A stretch of DNA of 64,000 bases from Pseudoalteromonas citrea. GTDB lineage: Bacteria > Pseudomonadota > Gammaproteobacteria > Enterobacterales > Alteromonadaceae. Both the position numbers and the translations under genes were made by a program. The notes beneath the pieces are model-generated. The model saw only the letters and a program-made list of their open reading frames with translations, had not been told where the DNA came from and did not search any database. Positions 45,309-58,936 of this stretch are shown here, piece by piece (positions within the stretch are counted from its first letter, which is position 1; each line of letters starts with the position of its first letter). Location of the stretch: assembly GCF_000238375.3 (NCBI RefSeq), contig NZ_AHBZ03000021.1, positions 434,001-498,000 on the forward strand, read 5' to 3'.

Positions 45309-46973
45309 ATGGCTCAATATATTTATACAATGTCGCGGGTGAGCAAAGTAGTGCCGCCGAAGCGTACAATTTTAAAAGACATCTCTTTATGCTTTTTCCC
45401 TGGTGCTAAAATTGGCGTACTGGGCTTAAATGGTGCAGGTAAGTCTACGCTCTTACGTATTATGGCTGGCCTAGACACAAGCTTTGAAGGCGAGGCTCGC
45501 CCACAACCAGGTACAAAAATTGGTTACTTACCACAAGAGCCACAACTAGATGAAAGTAAAACAGTGCGTGAAACAGTTGAAGAAGCGGTAAGCGAAGTTA
45601 AAGGCGCATTAACGCGGCTTGATGAAGTTTACGCAGAATACGCAGTGGATGGCGCTGACTTTGATGCTCTGGCTAAAGAACAAGGTCAACTTGAAGCAAT
45701 TATCCAAGCGCACGACGGACATAATATTGACAATGTTTTAGAGCGCGCAGCTGACGCACTTCGTTTGCCTGAGTGGGATGCTAAAATAGAACACTTATCT
45801 GGTGGTGAGCGTCGTCGAGTCGCTATTTGCCGCTTATTGTTAGAAAAGCCAGACATGCTGCTACTTGATGAACCAACTAACCACCTTGATGCAGAATCAG
45901 TTGCATGGTTAGAGCGTTTCCTACATGACTATGAAGGTACCGTTGTTGCTATTACCCACGACCGCTATTTCTTAGATAACGTAGCTGGTTGGATCTTAGA
46001 GCTAGACCGTGGCCATGGTATTCCATGGGAAGGTAATTACTCTTCTTGGTTAGAACAAAAAGACGCACGTTTAAAACAAGAAGAAAAATCAGAGCAAGCA
46101 CGCCAAAAATCAATCGAGAAAGAGCTTGAGTGGGTTCGTTCAAACCCGAAAGGTCGTCAAGCTAAGTCAAAAGCTCGTATGGCTCAGTTCACTGAAATGC
46201 AGCAGTCTGATTACCAAAAACGTAATGAAACCAATGAGCTATTTATTCCACCTGGTCCACGCCTTGGAGATAAGGTTATAGAAGTTAGCAACCTTACAAA
46301 GAGCTTTGGTGATCGCGTACTCATTGATGACTTAAGCTTCAATGTTCCAAAAGGTGCGATCGTTGGGATCATCGGTGCCAACGGCGCAGGTAAATCAACG
46401 CTATTTAGAATGCTAAGTGGTGAAGAACAGCCTTCTGCCGGTAACATTGATATTGGTGATACCGTGGAGCTGGCCACTGTTGAGCAGTTCCGTGATGATA
46501 TGGAAGGGAATAACACCGTATTCCAAGAAATATCAGATGGTCAAGATATCTTAAAAATCGGTAACTTTGAGTTCCCAAGCCGAGCTTATGTTGGCCGCTT
46601 TAACTTTAAAGGTAATGACCAACAAAAGTTTGTAAAAGAACTTTCGGGTGGTGAGCGCAACCGTTTACACCTAGCTAAGCTATTAAAGGCGGGTGCGAAC
46701 GTTATTTTACTCGATGAGCCAACAAATGACTTGGACGTTGAAACTCTGCGAGCACTCGAAAATGCAATTCTAGAGTTCCCTGGCTGTGTTATGTGTATAT
46801 CGCACGACCGTTGGTTCTTAGACCGTATTGCTACGCATATTTTAGATTATCGTGATGAAGGTCAAGTTAACTTCTTTGATGGTAACTATACTGAATATGA
46901 AGAGTGGCTTAAGAAAACGTATGGTGCAGCTGCTGCTGAGCCAAAACGAATTAAATACAAAAAGATAGGCTAA
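45309..46973 (+). CDS. ettA: Energy-dependent translational throttle protein EttA (ABC-F ATPase, 554 aa)
   Basis: Two ABC ATPase domains on one chain, without membrane segments: Walker A GLNGAGKSTLLRI (~residue 39) and GANGAGKSTLFRM (~358), signatures LSGGERRRVA and LSGGERNRLH, Walker B LLLDEPTNHLD and ILLDEPTNDLD. The long charged linker between them (EKSEQARQKSIEKELEWVR...KSKARMAQF) and the arm insertion in domain 1 are typical of EttA. EttA binds the ribosomal E site and couples translation to the ATP/ADP ratio. Length and ends match the E. coli protein. A terminator lies 15 bp after the stop. Core chromosomal gene. Confidence 0.97.
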   Translation: MAQYIYTMSRVSKVVPPKRTILKDISLCFFPGAKIGVLGLNGAGKSTLLRIMAGLDTSFEGEARPQPGTKIGYLPQEPQLDESKTVRETVEEAVSEVKGALTRLDEVYAEYAVDGADFDALAKEQGQLEAIIQAHDGHNIDNVLERAADALRLPEWDAKIEHLSGGERRRVAICRLLLEKPDMLLLDEPTNHLDAESVAWLERFLHDYEGTVVAITHDRYFLDNVAGWILELDRGHGIPWEGNYSSWLEQKDARLKQEEKSEQARQKSIEKELEWVRSNPKGRQAKSKARMAQFTEMQQSDYQKRNETNELFIPPGPRLGDKVIEVSNLTKSFGDRVLIDDLSFNVPKGAIVGIIGANGAGKSTLFRMLSGEEQPSAGNIDIGDTVELATVEQFRDDMEGNNTVFQEISDGQDILKIGNFEFPSRAYVGRFNFKGNDQQKFVKELSGGERNRLHLAKLLKAGANVILLDEPTNDLDVETLRALENAILEFPGCVMCISHDRWFLDRIATHILDYRDEGQVNFFDGNYTEYEEWLKKTYGAAAAEPKRIKYKKIG

Positions 46974-46987
46974 TTTAGCTCTGTATC

Positions 46988-47011
46988 AAGCCCCAAACAT
47001 TTGGGGCTTTT
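46988..47011 (+). terminator. Terminator of ettA
   Basis: AAGCCCCAAA-CAT-TTGGGGCTT followed by TT. A GC-rich stem right after the gene; it may work in both directions. Confidence 0.85.
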
Positions 47012-47070
47012 CACTGGTATTGAACTAGTTTAGCAACTATGATTATTAAAACAGTTTAAGAGAGCGACCA

Positions 47071-47433
47071 ATGGAAGAGCGTAGACGATTTACAAGAGTA
47101 TTGTTTTCAAATCAGGCAACCTTAATGACTGCCAGTGGTGACTATACGTGCAAAGTCCTAGACCTCTCTTTAAATGGTGCCTTGATCACCCTTCCTGTGG
47201 GCTATATCCCATTAAAAAACGAACCTGCTAGTCTAAAATTTAACTTACCAGATAGCGAAATTGCAATTTCAATGGAAGTAGAAATTGGCCATATTGAAGA
47301 AGCACATCTCGGCCTCCATTGCTGCCAAATTGATATTGAAAGTGTGACTCATTTAAAACGGCTCATAGAGTTAAACGTCGGAAATGATGACATATTACAT
47401 CGGGAACTAGAGCAGCTTATTTGGGAAAAGTAA
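47071..47433 (+). CDS. PilZ-domain protein (120 aa)
   Basis: Single PilZ domain, the cyclic-di-GMP receptor fold. The binding motif RRRFTR is at residues 4-9 and DLSLNGALI at about 32-40, fitting RxxxR and (D/N)xSxxG. Proteins of this size act as stand-alone c-di-GMP effectors of motility, polysaccharide or pilus functions; which one cannot be told from the sequence. ATG preceded by AAGAGAG. Monocistronic, with ~760 bp of apparently empty sequence behind it. Confidence 0.9.
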   Translation: MEERRRFTRVLFSNQATLMTASGDYTCKVLDLSLNGALITLPVGYIPLKNEPASLKFNLPDSEIAISMEVEIGHIEEAHLGLHCCQIDIESVTHLKRLIELNVGNDDILHRELEQLIWEK

Positions 47434-48198
47434 CCGTTCTCGGCAGCTTAAATCTATAACATACACCTCGGTATTGTAGTGCAGTGTAGGATAACTAGGA
47501 GTTAAAGGTACTTGTTAAGTTACTCATTAGTGCTGCTTGAACGTACACCAAATCAGCCAAAATAAGATTAATATTTTCCAATATCAATATTGCCAAGTAC
47601 ACCAGGCCTTACATCTTATAAATCCAAATTCACATGATATAGACCACTCATAGTCAACCAATTAGAACCGAGCAGTCGTCCAGTGGTAATACTTATTGTC
47701 GTCGAAGAAAAATAAGTCTTTGTTGTGAGTCGCAACCCGTTAGTCGAAGCACGAAGCTATCAGAGTGAAGCTTCCACACTCAAGAGTTTTAACTATCAAT
47801 AAATAGGGTAAGACTCTAGAAAATTATCACAAGATAAAATCTTAATAGCTAGGAAAAGTATACTCGACTTCCCAGCGATGCATATTGCAGTTTTTAGATT
47901 CAGACTAGAGTAAAGTAAAAAGTGTTCTCAATAAAGTGCAGACTTCGGTGTAATTATCAGCTGTAGGCTAGTCATCAATGTATTTAGCGCTATAAGATTA
48001 AATTATGAGGCGGGAAGTAATATAAACCTTTCATTCTAAGTCTGGGAAGTTGAGTCATCAAAAAGAGCGAAAATTGCATCGAGAGAAGCTCATATATTAG
48101 CCCAATAAATGTAGCGGTTAAAATGAAAAACGCCCGATAACGTATATCAAGCGCTCTCACTGGTAATGACCATTTAACTTATATTTTCAAGCCGCCTA
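47434..48198. other. Intergenic region, nothing recognised
   Basis: AT-rich, with no ORF, RNA gene or clear repeat visible by eye. Confidence 0.5.
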
Positions 48199-48747
48199 CT
48201 AAGCGTACTTGCTGTTCGGTAAATAACGCAATGCCAAGTGAAATGGATAGTATAAAAATACACCTGCTTTTACTAAATTTAATGACGCAAGGCCGTACCT
48301 ATATATACCCTCTAAGTAATTAGCTTCTATAATTACTCTGTCAACATATCTCAGTAGCTGCAAACACAGTACAACACCAGACAAATAGCATATACATTTC
48401 GTAATATTGGCAAACTCACACCGTTTGATGTTGTGCCATTTAATCACCAAAACAATTAATAAAAGCTCATGCAGGCTAAAGTAAAAATAATATAACTGCC
48501 TTTTTCCAACAATGCCTAAATCCGCTAAAAGAATAGTATCGCCGACAAACCTTCCAATAACATGAAATAGAGCCCCCAGACAGACTAACACAAATAATGA
48601 ATGATCAGTCTGCTCACGTGCACATAAACTCGGCTTACAAAAAAGCATCGCTTTTAGTGAGTGTTTGGAAAGTAAAAGTAGCGTACAAAGTGCTAACACC
48701 TTGCTGACTGCCACCATCCAATCCACTGATAACAAAACTGACATCAT
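48199..48747 (-). CDS. Hypothetical membrane protein (182 aa)
   Basis: Not recognised. About five hydrophobic helices: residues 10-27, 48-65, 88-104 (LHELLLIVLVIKW), 118-135 and 150-170, with many Cys and His between them. No signal peptide. Isolated between long AT-rich gaps. Translation starts at ATG 48747. It could be a small sensor or enzyme, but no motif supports this. Confidence 0.65.
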   Translation of the reverse strand: MMSVLLSVDWMVAVSKVLALCTLLLLSKHSLKAMLFCKPSLCAREQTDHSLFVLVCLGALFHVIGRFVGDTILLADLGIVGKRQLYYFYFSLHELLLIVLVIKWHNIKRCEFANITKCICYLSGVVLCLQLLRYVDRVIIEANYLEGIYRYGLASLNLVKAGVFLYYPFHLALRYLPNSKYA

Positions 48748-49802
48748 TTAAATTCTATCCATTGACTTTTATTAACGACTTTACTGTAAGTAATAATGTC
48801 GTTCTTGCTGACATTTTTGGTGGTTCAACACCACCTCCATTTGATCCGTAAACGCTTCTAACATCCTGTTCTTTTAATACCTTGTTTTTAAGTGTATCGC
48901 GACACATTTAAGTTACTCCATTAAATAATGAAAACAATGCTCACACGTTAAGTTCAAAGAACTTACACCGCTTAGATATTAAGTCACATAAATAAAGATA
49001 CAAAATGCGCTTCACAAAGTGTTCCTCTAAAAGGCTATTTGTACATTTAAAGCAATCTATATGAACCAATAAACATTTTTACTTTCTTTACCAAACAATA
49101 ACAACAAAACTTACATTTAACAAATAAAACCTCAAAGTAACCAAAAAAGAAATATTGAGATATTAGATACAATCTCAGTACCTAGTGAAATGGCTGCGAT
49201 ACAGTTTTTTAGGTTTAAATCGTACTAAACATAAAGTAACTGACAAAAAAACAATAAACAACTGATATATATGGTTTTGTATATTTGAATTATAGTACTA
49301 ACGTAATGTCAGCGGTACTTCATACCTAAACTGTCACCACCTAAATTGTTAACTTTGAGTTTAAAAAGTTAAAAATACAACTTTAATTTTCTCCAATTTA
49401 ATGACTCTGATAGGATATTCATTCCAAGTTGTTACAAAAACCACAGGATAATTTCATAAATGCCTAGATAACCTAAATAAACGTCACCTAAGTATCTAAC
49501 AATTTGTCGTTATACGACTACCACAACATATCGTTGATTATTTCCTATAGGAATTCATAATACATATTTCGATAGGCCCCTATCTAACATTTCGCTGCGC
49601 TGCCCTTTATGCCTCTTGCGTAATAGTATTCGGCTTAACCTGATATAACACGTTAATGTTAAAGGGAGCTTTGTTATTTTAACTCTCTAATTATTGAATA
49701 TACCTGTTTTGACTCCTTACCCGCGTCAGTAAGACAACGGTGAGACTCATCTCTATGAACGAGTTTCATATAAGCAGGTAAACCTTAAGATAAAAACTCC
49801 GT

Positions 49803-49825
49803 GACCCTAAACTCGTTTCAGGGTC
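49803..49825. repeat. REP-like palindrome
   Basis: GACCCTAAACTCGTTTCAGGGTC, preceded by AAAACTCCGT. The same arrangement (AAAACTCCGT plus CCCTGAACTGGTTTCAGGG) lies at 51140-51169, so the two copies flank the IS630 element. Confidence 0.65.
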
Positions 49826-49916
49826 TATGTTCTTTATCATGCCAATTAGATAAGCAATGCTATAAAAGCCATGGAGCCTAATAATAACAAAAATGGCAAG
49901 CATGACAGATCTGGAT

Positions 49917-49932
49917 CCTGACCTGCGTCAGG
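49917..49932. repeat. REP-like palindrome variant
   Basis: CCTGACCTGCGTCAGG. A related form, CTTACCCGCGTCAGTAAG, lies near 49716. Confidence 0.5.
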
Positions 49933-49970
49933 AAGACTACGAGGTGAATTCGTCTCTCTCTGGGTCTTTA

Positions 49971-51081
49971 TACCAATCTGCTTAAGTAAGTGATCTAATA
50001 TATGTACACGGATTAAAGCATGCTCACTTATATAGATTTAAATACATCTAGAAAGCTTTAGCACTATCTCGAAGAGAATCAAATGCCAGAAAGCGTATTC
50101 GATTACTCGCAGTATCCTTATTTTTAGAAGGTGAAAACCGAACCAATATTGCCAAACGTTTAAATACTGCGAGAAGCAGTGTTAATAAGTGGGTATCAAA
50201 CTACTTAAGTAAAGGCTTAGGAGGACTTGATAGTAAGCCGATAAAAGGACGCCCTGCTAAATTAACACCAAGCCAACTCGAACTCCTTTCAGCTCATATA
50301 ATTCAGTCAGCCAATTCTTCAGATGGAGGGCGGCTTACAGGCGAAGACATTGGGAACTATATATTTATCCAATTTTCAGTTCGTTACCACTCAGACCATA
50401 TATACAAACTCCTCAAGAAGCTTGGGTTTAGCTGGATAACGAGCCATTCAAGACACCCCAAACAATCACGAGAATGCCAGGAAACTTTTAAAAAACTTCC
50501 TATTGGAAACGATCCTTCACACACCAGGACACCTCCCTCTTGAGCGAATTGATGTTTGGTTTCAAGACGAAGCTCGTTTCGGTCAACAAAACCAAACAAC
50601 ACGTTTATGGGCTGCGACAGGCTCAAGACCTCGTGCAGTAAAGCAGCAACAATTTGAGTATGGTTATCTATTTGGTGCTGCCTGCCCTGAAAATGGCAAG
50701 ACAGAAGCATTAATAACACCTTGCGTAAATAAAGAAGCGATGACACTACATATGGAACAAATATCGAAAGCTACCGAACTCGGAAGGCATGCAGTTGTTA
50801 TTATGGATGGTGCTGGTTGGCATACATTTAATACAGTTCAGCCTTTTAATAATGTCACGCTAATCAAATTACCACCATATTCACCTGAATTAAATCCAAT
50901 AGAACAAGTTTGGAGTTGGCTCCGTCAGCACTGTTTATCCAATCGTACATTTAAGGGTTATGAAGATATTGTTGAGCAAGTTTCAAAAGCATGGAACAAA
51001 TTCATTTCAGTTCCTGAGAGAGTTAGAAAGATGTGCTCAAGAGATTGGGTTAAATTGACTTAATCTTTATGCAGATTGGTA
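49971..51081 (+). mobile_element. IS630-family insertion sequence, degenerate (~1.1 kb)
   Basis: Terminal inverted repeats TACCAATCTGC (49971-49981) and GCAGATTGGTA (51071-51081), bordered by TA as expected for IS630/Tc1-type target choice. It encloses one transposase reading frame, which is broken. Confidence 0.85.
50020..51063 (+). pseudogene. IS630-family transposase, frameshifted
   Basis: From ATG 50020 the frame stops after 13 codons. In the next frame, 50052-50500, there is a helix-turn-helix part (FLEGENRTNIAKRLNTARSS, LGGLDSKPIKGRPAKLTPSQ). A +1 change at the run TTTTAAAAAAC (~50486-50496) is then needed to enter the DDE part at 50503-51063 (IDVWFQDEARFGQQNQTTRL, VIMDGAGWH, PPYSPELNPIEQVWSWLRQ). 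The catalytic residues D, D and E are all present. Either one indel at the A-run and one near the start inactivated it, or the A-run supports programmed frameshifting, as in some IS elements. Inactivation is more likely, because two shifts are needed. Confidence 0.8.
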
Positions 51082-51150
51082 TGAGATATCCCCCTCTCGA
51101 TACAGATATCGTCTAATTAAGCTTAACACCTCTAAGTTAAAACTCCGTCT

Positions 51151-51169
51151 CCCTGAACTGGTTTCAGGG
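51151..51169. repeat. REP-like palindrome
   Basis: CCCTGAACTGGTTTCAGGG followed by TCC, preceded by AAAACTCCGT as in the copy at 49803. Confidence 0.6.
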
Positions 51170-51259
51170 TCCATAGGGTTTTTCTACGCTTTCTCTAACC
51201 CTTTTCCCTAAGCAGCTTTCCCCAACTTTCCCCAACTCCTTTTCCTAAACCCCAAATGC

Positions 51260-51290
51260 AAAAAACCCGTCGCATCTCTGCAACGGGTTT
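51260..51290 (-). terminator. Terminator of the rRNA operon
   Basis: On the minus strand AAACCCGT...ACGGGTTTTTT, with an 8-bp stem and 12-nt loop, just behind the 5S gene. Confidence 0.85.
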
Positions 51291-51301
51291 CTCTAATTTA
51301 A

Positions 51302-51419
51302 TGCCTGGCAATGTTCTACTTTCACATGGCAACTGCCACACTATCATCGACGCTGTTTCGTTTCACTTCTGAGTTCGGCATGGGGTCAGGTGGGTCCAAA
51401 ACGCTATTGTCACCAAGCA
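51302..51419 (-). rRNA. rrf: 5S ribosomal RNA
   Basis: Recognised by the conserved internal segment, on the minus strand, CCACCTGACCCCATGCCGAA followed by CTCAGAAGTGAAACG. The ends TGCTTGGTG and CATTGCCAGGCA pair with each other. About 118 nt. Confidence 0.95.
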
Positions 51420-51556
51420 AATCTGGTGTGTTAACTCGCTACCGCAAGCCAACTAAATCTGGAATTCTGATAAATATTAATCAATCTGACTAATTCTTGT
51501 AAAACGCTACTTTAGTAACACTAACTTCTGTCGCTTAAACCACTTTGGCGTTGTAT

Positions 51557-54443
<2,887 letters not shown>

Positions 54444-54711
54444 ATACAACCCAAAATGGTTTGTATCGTCAAAGACAGTTTAAACTTCGCCAGAAGTTAA
54501 TATTGAATACTAAAGTAGATGCTAATTAATCAATGATTAATTGGCATTGTTTTACTTTTGAAAACTCTTTATAGATACGAATATCTATAAGAATTTATTT
54601 ATCAGCTTTTCCAAATTTTTAAAGAGCAATATTAATTAGTTAATCCCTTAGGATAAAACTAACTAACAATCATCTGTGTGGACACTACGAACAAATAAGT
54701 TCTAAATCGTA
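54444..54711 (-). other. 16S-23S internal spacer with boxA, no tRNA
   Basis: 268 bp. The minus-strand sequence TGCTCTTTAAAAATTTGGAAA (54610-54630) is a boxA-type antitermination signal. No tRNA-Ile, -Ala or -Glu is present. Confidence 0.8.
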
Positions 54712-56252
<1,541 letters not shown>

Positions 56253-56506
56253 AAGTTTTGTTGAAACCGAAGTTTCGTGCTCATTGAATTCTGATTTTGT
56301 TCTTGTTGCCAAGAACGAATTGACTGTGCACTATTATTTTTACTTTTAAAAAAGTAAATTAAAACCAGCTCAAGGCTGAATCTATTAATAGCTTATGGTC
56401 ACTCAGTTCAATTGAGACTCTAAATTTTTTGCGTTGCTTCAATCTAAGAAAGAAGATTCGCTGTTAGAACTCAATCTGTACGAGTGCCCACACAGATGAT
56501 TGCTTC

Positions 56507-56526
56507 ATATTTTTAAAGAACATTGC
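56507..56526 (-). promoter_or_regulatory. rRNA leader boxA
   Basis: Minus strand AATGTTCTTTAAAAATATG, a boxA-like sequence in the leader about 260 bp before 16S. It marks the NusB/NusE antitermination site. Confidence 0.6.
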
Positions 56527-56565
56527 GAAGATTAAGCGCTTTGCTTTATCTCGCTAGGGCTGCGC

Positions 56566-56593
56566 ATGTTACGCTTTCCTATTTTTTTGTCAA
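56566..56593 (-). promoter_or_regulatory. rRNA promoter P2
   Basis: Minus strand TTGACA, 16-bp spacer, TAACAT, then GCGCAGCCC, a GC-rich discriminator as expected for a stringently controlled rRNA promoter. Confidence 0.8.
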
Positions 56594-56688
56594 CACTTAA
56601 AGTTAAAAGTTTTTAAATTTAAGTTTTACTTGACGTTGACTCGTTTCAATTTGCTTTTCAGCGTATTGCTCCGTGTCAGTGGGGTCGC

Positions 56689-56716
56689 ATTATAGGGAGA
56701 TCCTTTTTTTGATCAA
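56689..56716 (-). promoter_or_regulatory. rRNA promoter P1
   Basis: Minus strand TTGATC, 16-bp spacer, TATAAT, then GCGACCCC. The consensus -10 and GC-rich discriminator lie ~120 bp upstream of P2, the usual tandem arrangement. An A-run directly follows the -35 box. Confidence 0.8.
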
Positions 56717-56910
56717 GCCTTTTTTAATGAAAATTGTCATTAATTTTCAACTTTAGAAACATACAGATATACACACCAAAAACTCACAAGTTACCCACAA
56801 AAACTTGTGCATAACTTGAGGTTTGACCTCGCTTGATACGACTTTAATTAAAGAATGTGCTAGATTACGCCCCCTGATTTATTCGTTCATATAAAAGTAG
56901 GCTTTGTTTT

Positions 56911-58329
56911 ATGGCTGATGTATTAAACTTTGTTAGTGGGTTACTTTGGGGTCATGTACTTATATACCTATTAATAGCAGCAGGTTTGTTCTTTACCTTT
57001 CGTTTGGGTTTTATCCAGTTTCGTCAATTTCCTTATATGGTTAAAGTCATGGCGAATAGCCGTACGGGAGCTGGTGAAGGAATTTCCTCTTTTCAGGCGT
57101 TTTGTACCTCATTAGCCGCTCGCGTTGGTACAGGTAATATGGCGGGTGTCGCTGTAGCGCTCTATCTAGGTGGCGCGGGTGCCATTTTCTGGATGTGGTT
57201 AATAGCATTAATCGGTATGGCCACCAGCTTTGCAGAAAGTACCCTAGCGCAACTATATAAAACAAAAGACAGTGACGGTAACTTTCGAGGTGGCCCTGCT
57301 TATTATATGGAGTATGGCTTAGGCAAACGATGGATGGGTATTCTTTTCTCTCTATGCTTAATCTTAGCTTTTGGTTTAGTCTTTAATGCCGTACAAGCAA
57401 ATTCAATTGCCGCCGCATTCGAAGTCGCATTTGACGTTCCTAAGCATATAGTTGGTGTATTGTTAGTTATTGGCTCTGCCTTTATCATTTTCGGTGGCTT
57501 AAAAACTATCTCGCGTTTCGCCGAACTTGTTGTGCCATTGATGGCGTTGGCTTACTTACTTGTTGCACTGTATGTTTGCTTTATTAACTATGACTTATTA
57601 CCTGCTGTATTTAAGCAGATCATATATAGTGCACTTGGGTTTGAACAAGCGGGTGCCGGAGCCATTGGTTATGCAGTAATGCAAGCGATGATCCAAGGTA
57701 TCAAACGTGGACTCTTTTCAAATGAAGCGGGTATGGGTAGTGCCGCCAATGCAGCCGCAACCGCCTCACCAAACCCAAACCACCCTGCCTCTCAAGGTTA
57801 TGTACAAATGCTTGGTGTGTTTGTTGATACCATTATTATCTGTTCAGCTACCGCAGCCCTTATTTTACTATCAAACCAGTTAGTTCCAGATTCTGGAGTA
57901 ACTGGAATTGCTTTGACTCAAGCAGCCTTGGTGCAACATGTGGGTGAATGGGGCGCAATTTTTATCGCTATCGCGATTTTGTTCTTTGCGTTTACTTCAA
58001 TTGTTGCTAACTATTCTTACGCTGAAACCAACTTAATGTTTTTAAACACCAAATATAAGCATAGTATGTTGATTTTCAGAGCCTGTGTTTTAGGTATGGT
58101 AATGTTTGGTGCAGTAGGTGAACTTGGCTTAATTTGGACAATGGCCGACATTTCAATGGGTATGATGGCTATCGTGAACGTTGCAGCGTTATTTATGCTC
58201 TCTGGATTTGTGATTTGGTTATATAAAGACTATTGCAGCCAATTAAAAGCCGGAGTAACCCCTACTTTTAATCCCGATAATCATCCAGAAATGAAGAAAA
58301 CTTTACCTCAGGGTATTTGGAAAAAGTAA
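56911..58329 (+). CDS. Sodium:alanine/glycine symporter, AGCS family (472 aa)
   Basis: Integral inner-membrane protein with about ten to eleven hydrophobic helices. Family blocks: FTFRLGFIQFRQFP near residue 30, GISSFQAFCTSLAARVGTGN near 68, the FRGGPAYYMEYGLG loop, and GLFSNEAGMGSAANAAATAS near 274 with the residues that bind substrate and Na+. It imports alanine or glycine with sodium, fitting a marine lifestyle. Length is typical. Its start is 195 bp from the divergent rRNA P1 -35 box, and a terminator lies ~12 bp behind its stop. Confidence 0.95.
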   Translation: MADVLNFVSGLLWGHVLIYLLIAAGLFFTFRLGFIQFRQFPYMVKVMANSRTGAGEGISSFQAFCTSLAARVGTGNMAGVAVALYLGGAGAIFWMWLIALIGMATSFAESTLAQLYKTKDSDGNFRGGPAYYMEYGLGKRWMGILFSLCLILAFGLVFNAVQANSIAAAFEVAFDVPKHIVGVLLVIGSAFIIFGGLKTISRFAELVVPLMALAYLLVALYVCFINYDLLPAVFKQIIYSALGFEQAGAGAIGYAVMQAMIQGIKRGLFSNEAGMGSAANAAATASPNPNHPASQGYVQMLGVFVDTIIICSATAALILLSNQLVPDSGVTGIALTQAALVQHVGEWGAIFIAIAILFFAFTSIVANYSYAETNLMFLNTKYKHSMLIFRACVLGMVMFGAVGELGLIWTMADISMGMMAIVNVAALFMLSGFVIWLYKDYCSQLKAGVTPTFNPDNHPEMKKTLPQGIWKK

Positions 58330-58340
58330 AAATAACATGA

Positions 58341-58366
58341 GTAATTGCCTGCTTCGTGGGCAATTA
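58341..58366 (+). terminator. Terminator of the AGCS symporter gene
   Basis: GTAATTGCC and GGCAATTAC form a 9-bp stem followed by TTCTTTT. Confidence 0.8.
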
Positions 58367-58448
58367 CTTCTTTTACGCTCAATTAATGTTCAAACAAACC
58401 AGTTACTTATTGCCTTTTAAATTTTTATAAGTATAGTTAAACGCAAGT

Positions 58449-58525
58449 CGGTATGTGGCGCAGCTTGGTAGCGCACTGTCATGGGGTGTCAGGGGTCGCA
58501 GGTTCAAATCCTGCCATACCGACCA
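58449..58525 (+). tRNA. tRNA-Pro (anticodon GGG)
   Basis: 77 nt. Acceptor arms CGGTATG and CATACCG with encoded CCA. D-arm GCGC...GCGC, anticodon loop ATGGGGT with anticodon GGG, T-arm GCAGGTTCAAATCCTGC. One T-T mismatch in the anticodon stem. Closely resembles E. coli proL. Directly followed by prophage DNA, so its 3' end is the likely attachment site. Confidence 0.95.
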
Positions 58526-58583
58526 ATCTTTCTTTATCCCAATCAACAAGTTACATCAAAATAAAATAAATTCTAAAAATATA

Positions 58584-58616
58584 GCGCCACAATAACGCCA
58601 TAACAACGCCACAATA
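58584..58616 (+). repeat. Three tandem 11-bp direct repeats beside the tRNA
   Basis: GCGCCACAATA, ACGCCATAACA, ACGCCACAATA in direct tandem at one-helical-turn spacing, 59 bp from the tRNA end and before the prophage terminator. Candidate recombinase arm or initiator binding sites. Confidence 0.65.
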
Positions 58617-58644
58617 TACAGTATTTTTCGGGTTTCTCTGGATC

Positions 58645-58670
58645 TAAAAAAAGCCGCATATAGCGACTTT
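58645..58670 (-). terminator. Terminator of the prophage late operon
   Basis: Minus strand AGTCGC-TATAT-GCGGCT followed by TTTTTTTAG; the stem contains one G-T pair. It sits just behind the last prophage gene. Confidence 0.75.
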
Positions 58671-58688
58671 ATTTACTTGGTTTTTTCT

Positions 58689-58823
58689 TTAGAAAAAGAA
58701 TACTGAGACAGCTTTTAGCAATGCTGCCACTTCAGGATTCGTTACAGCTAATGCGCCGCCGATTGCACTCAATACTGCTGTACACGTTTTGGTCTGTACT
58801 GCTTCTTTTACTTTCTTTGTCAT
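58689..58823 (-). CDS. Small hydrophobic prophage protein (44 aa), holin-like
   Basis: The ATG at 58823 (MTKKVKEAVQTKTCTAVLSA) is preferred to the upstream start at 58925, which would overlap the preceding small gene in another frame. Basic N-terminus, one hydrophobic helix (TAVLSAIGGALAVTNPEVAALLKAVSV), and an unusual Phe-Phe-Phe end. It could be a holin or a minor virion membrane protein. It is last in the late operon, behind the hydrolase gene, which favours a lysis role. Confidence 0.6.
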   Translation of the reverse strand: MTKKVKEAVQTKTCTAVLSAIGGALAVTNPEVAALLKAVSVFFF

Positions 58824-58831
58824 GACTTTCC

Positions 58832-58936
58832 TTAGTTGTCGTCTAAAATTCCCTTGGTGTGTTTCTTCACTTGATACACAACGAACGCGCCGATTACAGC
58901 GCCGCAAATTGTTGTCACTAGCCAACCTGCATTCAT
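58832..58936 (-). CDS. Small one-helix membrane protein (34 aa)
   Basis: Translation MNAGWLVTTICGAVIGAFVV then a charged tail YQVKKHTKGILDDN. Its ATG overlaps the stop of the hydrolase gene (ATGA). One membrane helix with a Gly/Ala face, like the small membrane proteins of tailless internal-membrane phages. Too short for family assignment; translation is supported by coupling to the upstream gene. Confidence 0.6.
   Translation of the reverse strand: MNAGWLVTTICGAVIGAFVVYQVKKHTKGILDDN

Larger units (their letters stand above)
48748..49970. other. Long AT-rich intergenic region with REP-like elements at its end
   Basis: About 1.2 kb with no gene I can support. It is strongly AT-rich with many stops on all frames. 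Palindromic REP-like elements appear near its right end. Confidence 0.5.

Noticed and set aside
47660..47740. tRNA-like string (cgtccagtggtaa)
   Set aside because: No matching T-arm or acceptor stem follows; chance similarity.
54444..54711. Possible tRNA genes in the 16S-23S spacer
   Set aside because: No cloverleaf elements or GGTTCGAATC-type T-arm were found.
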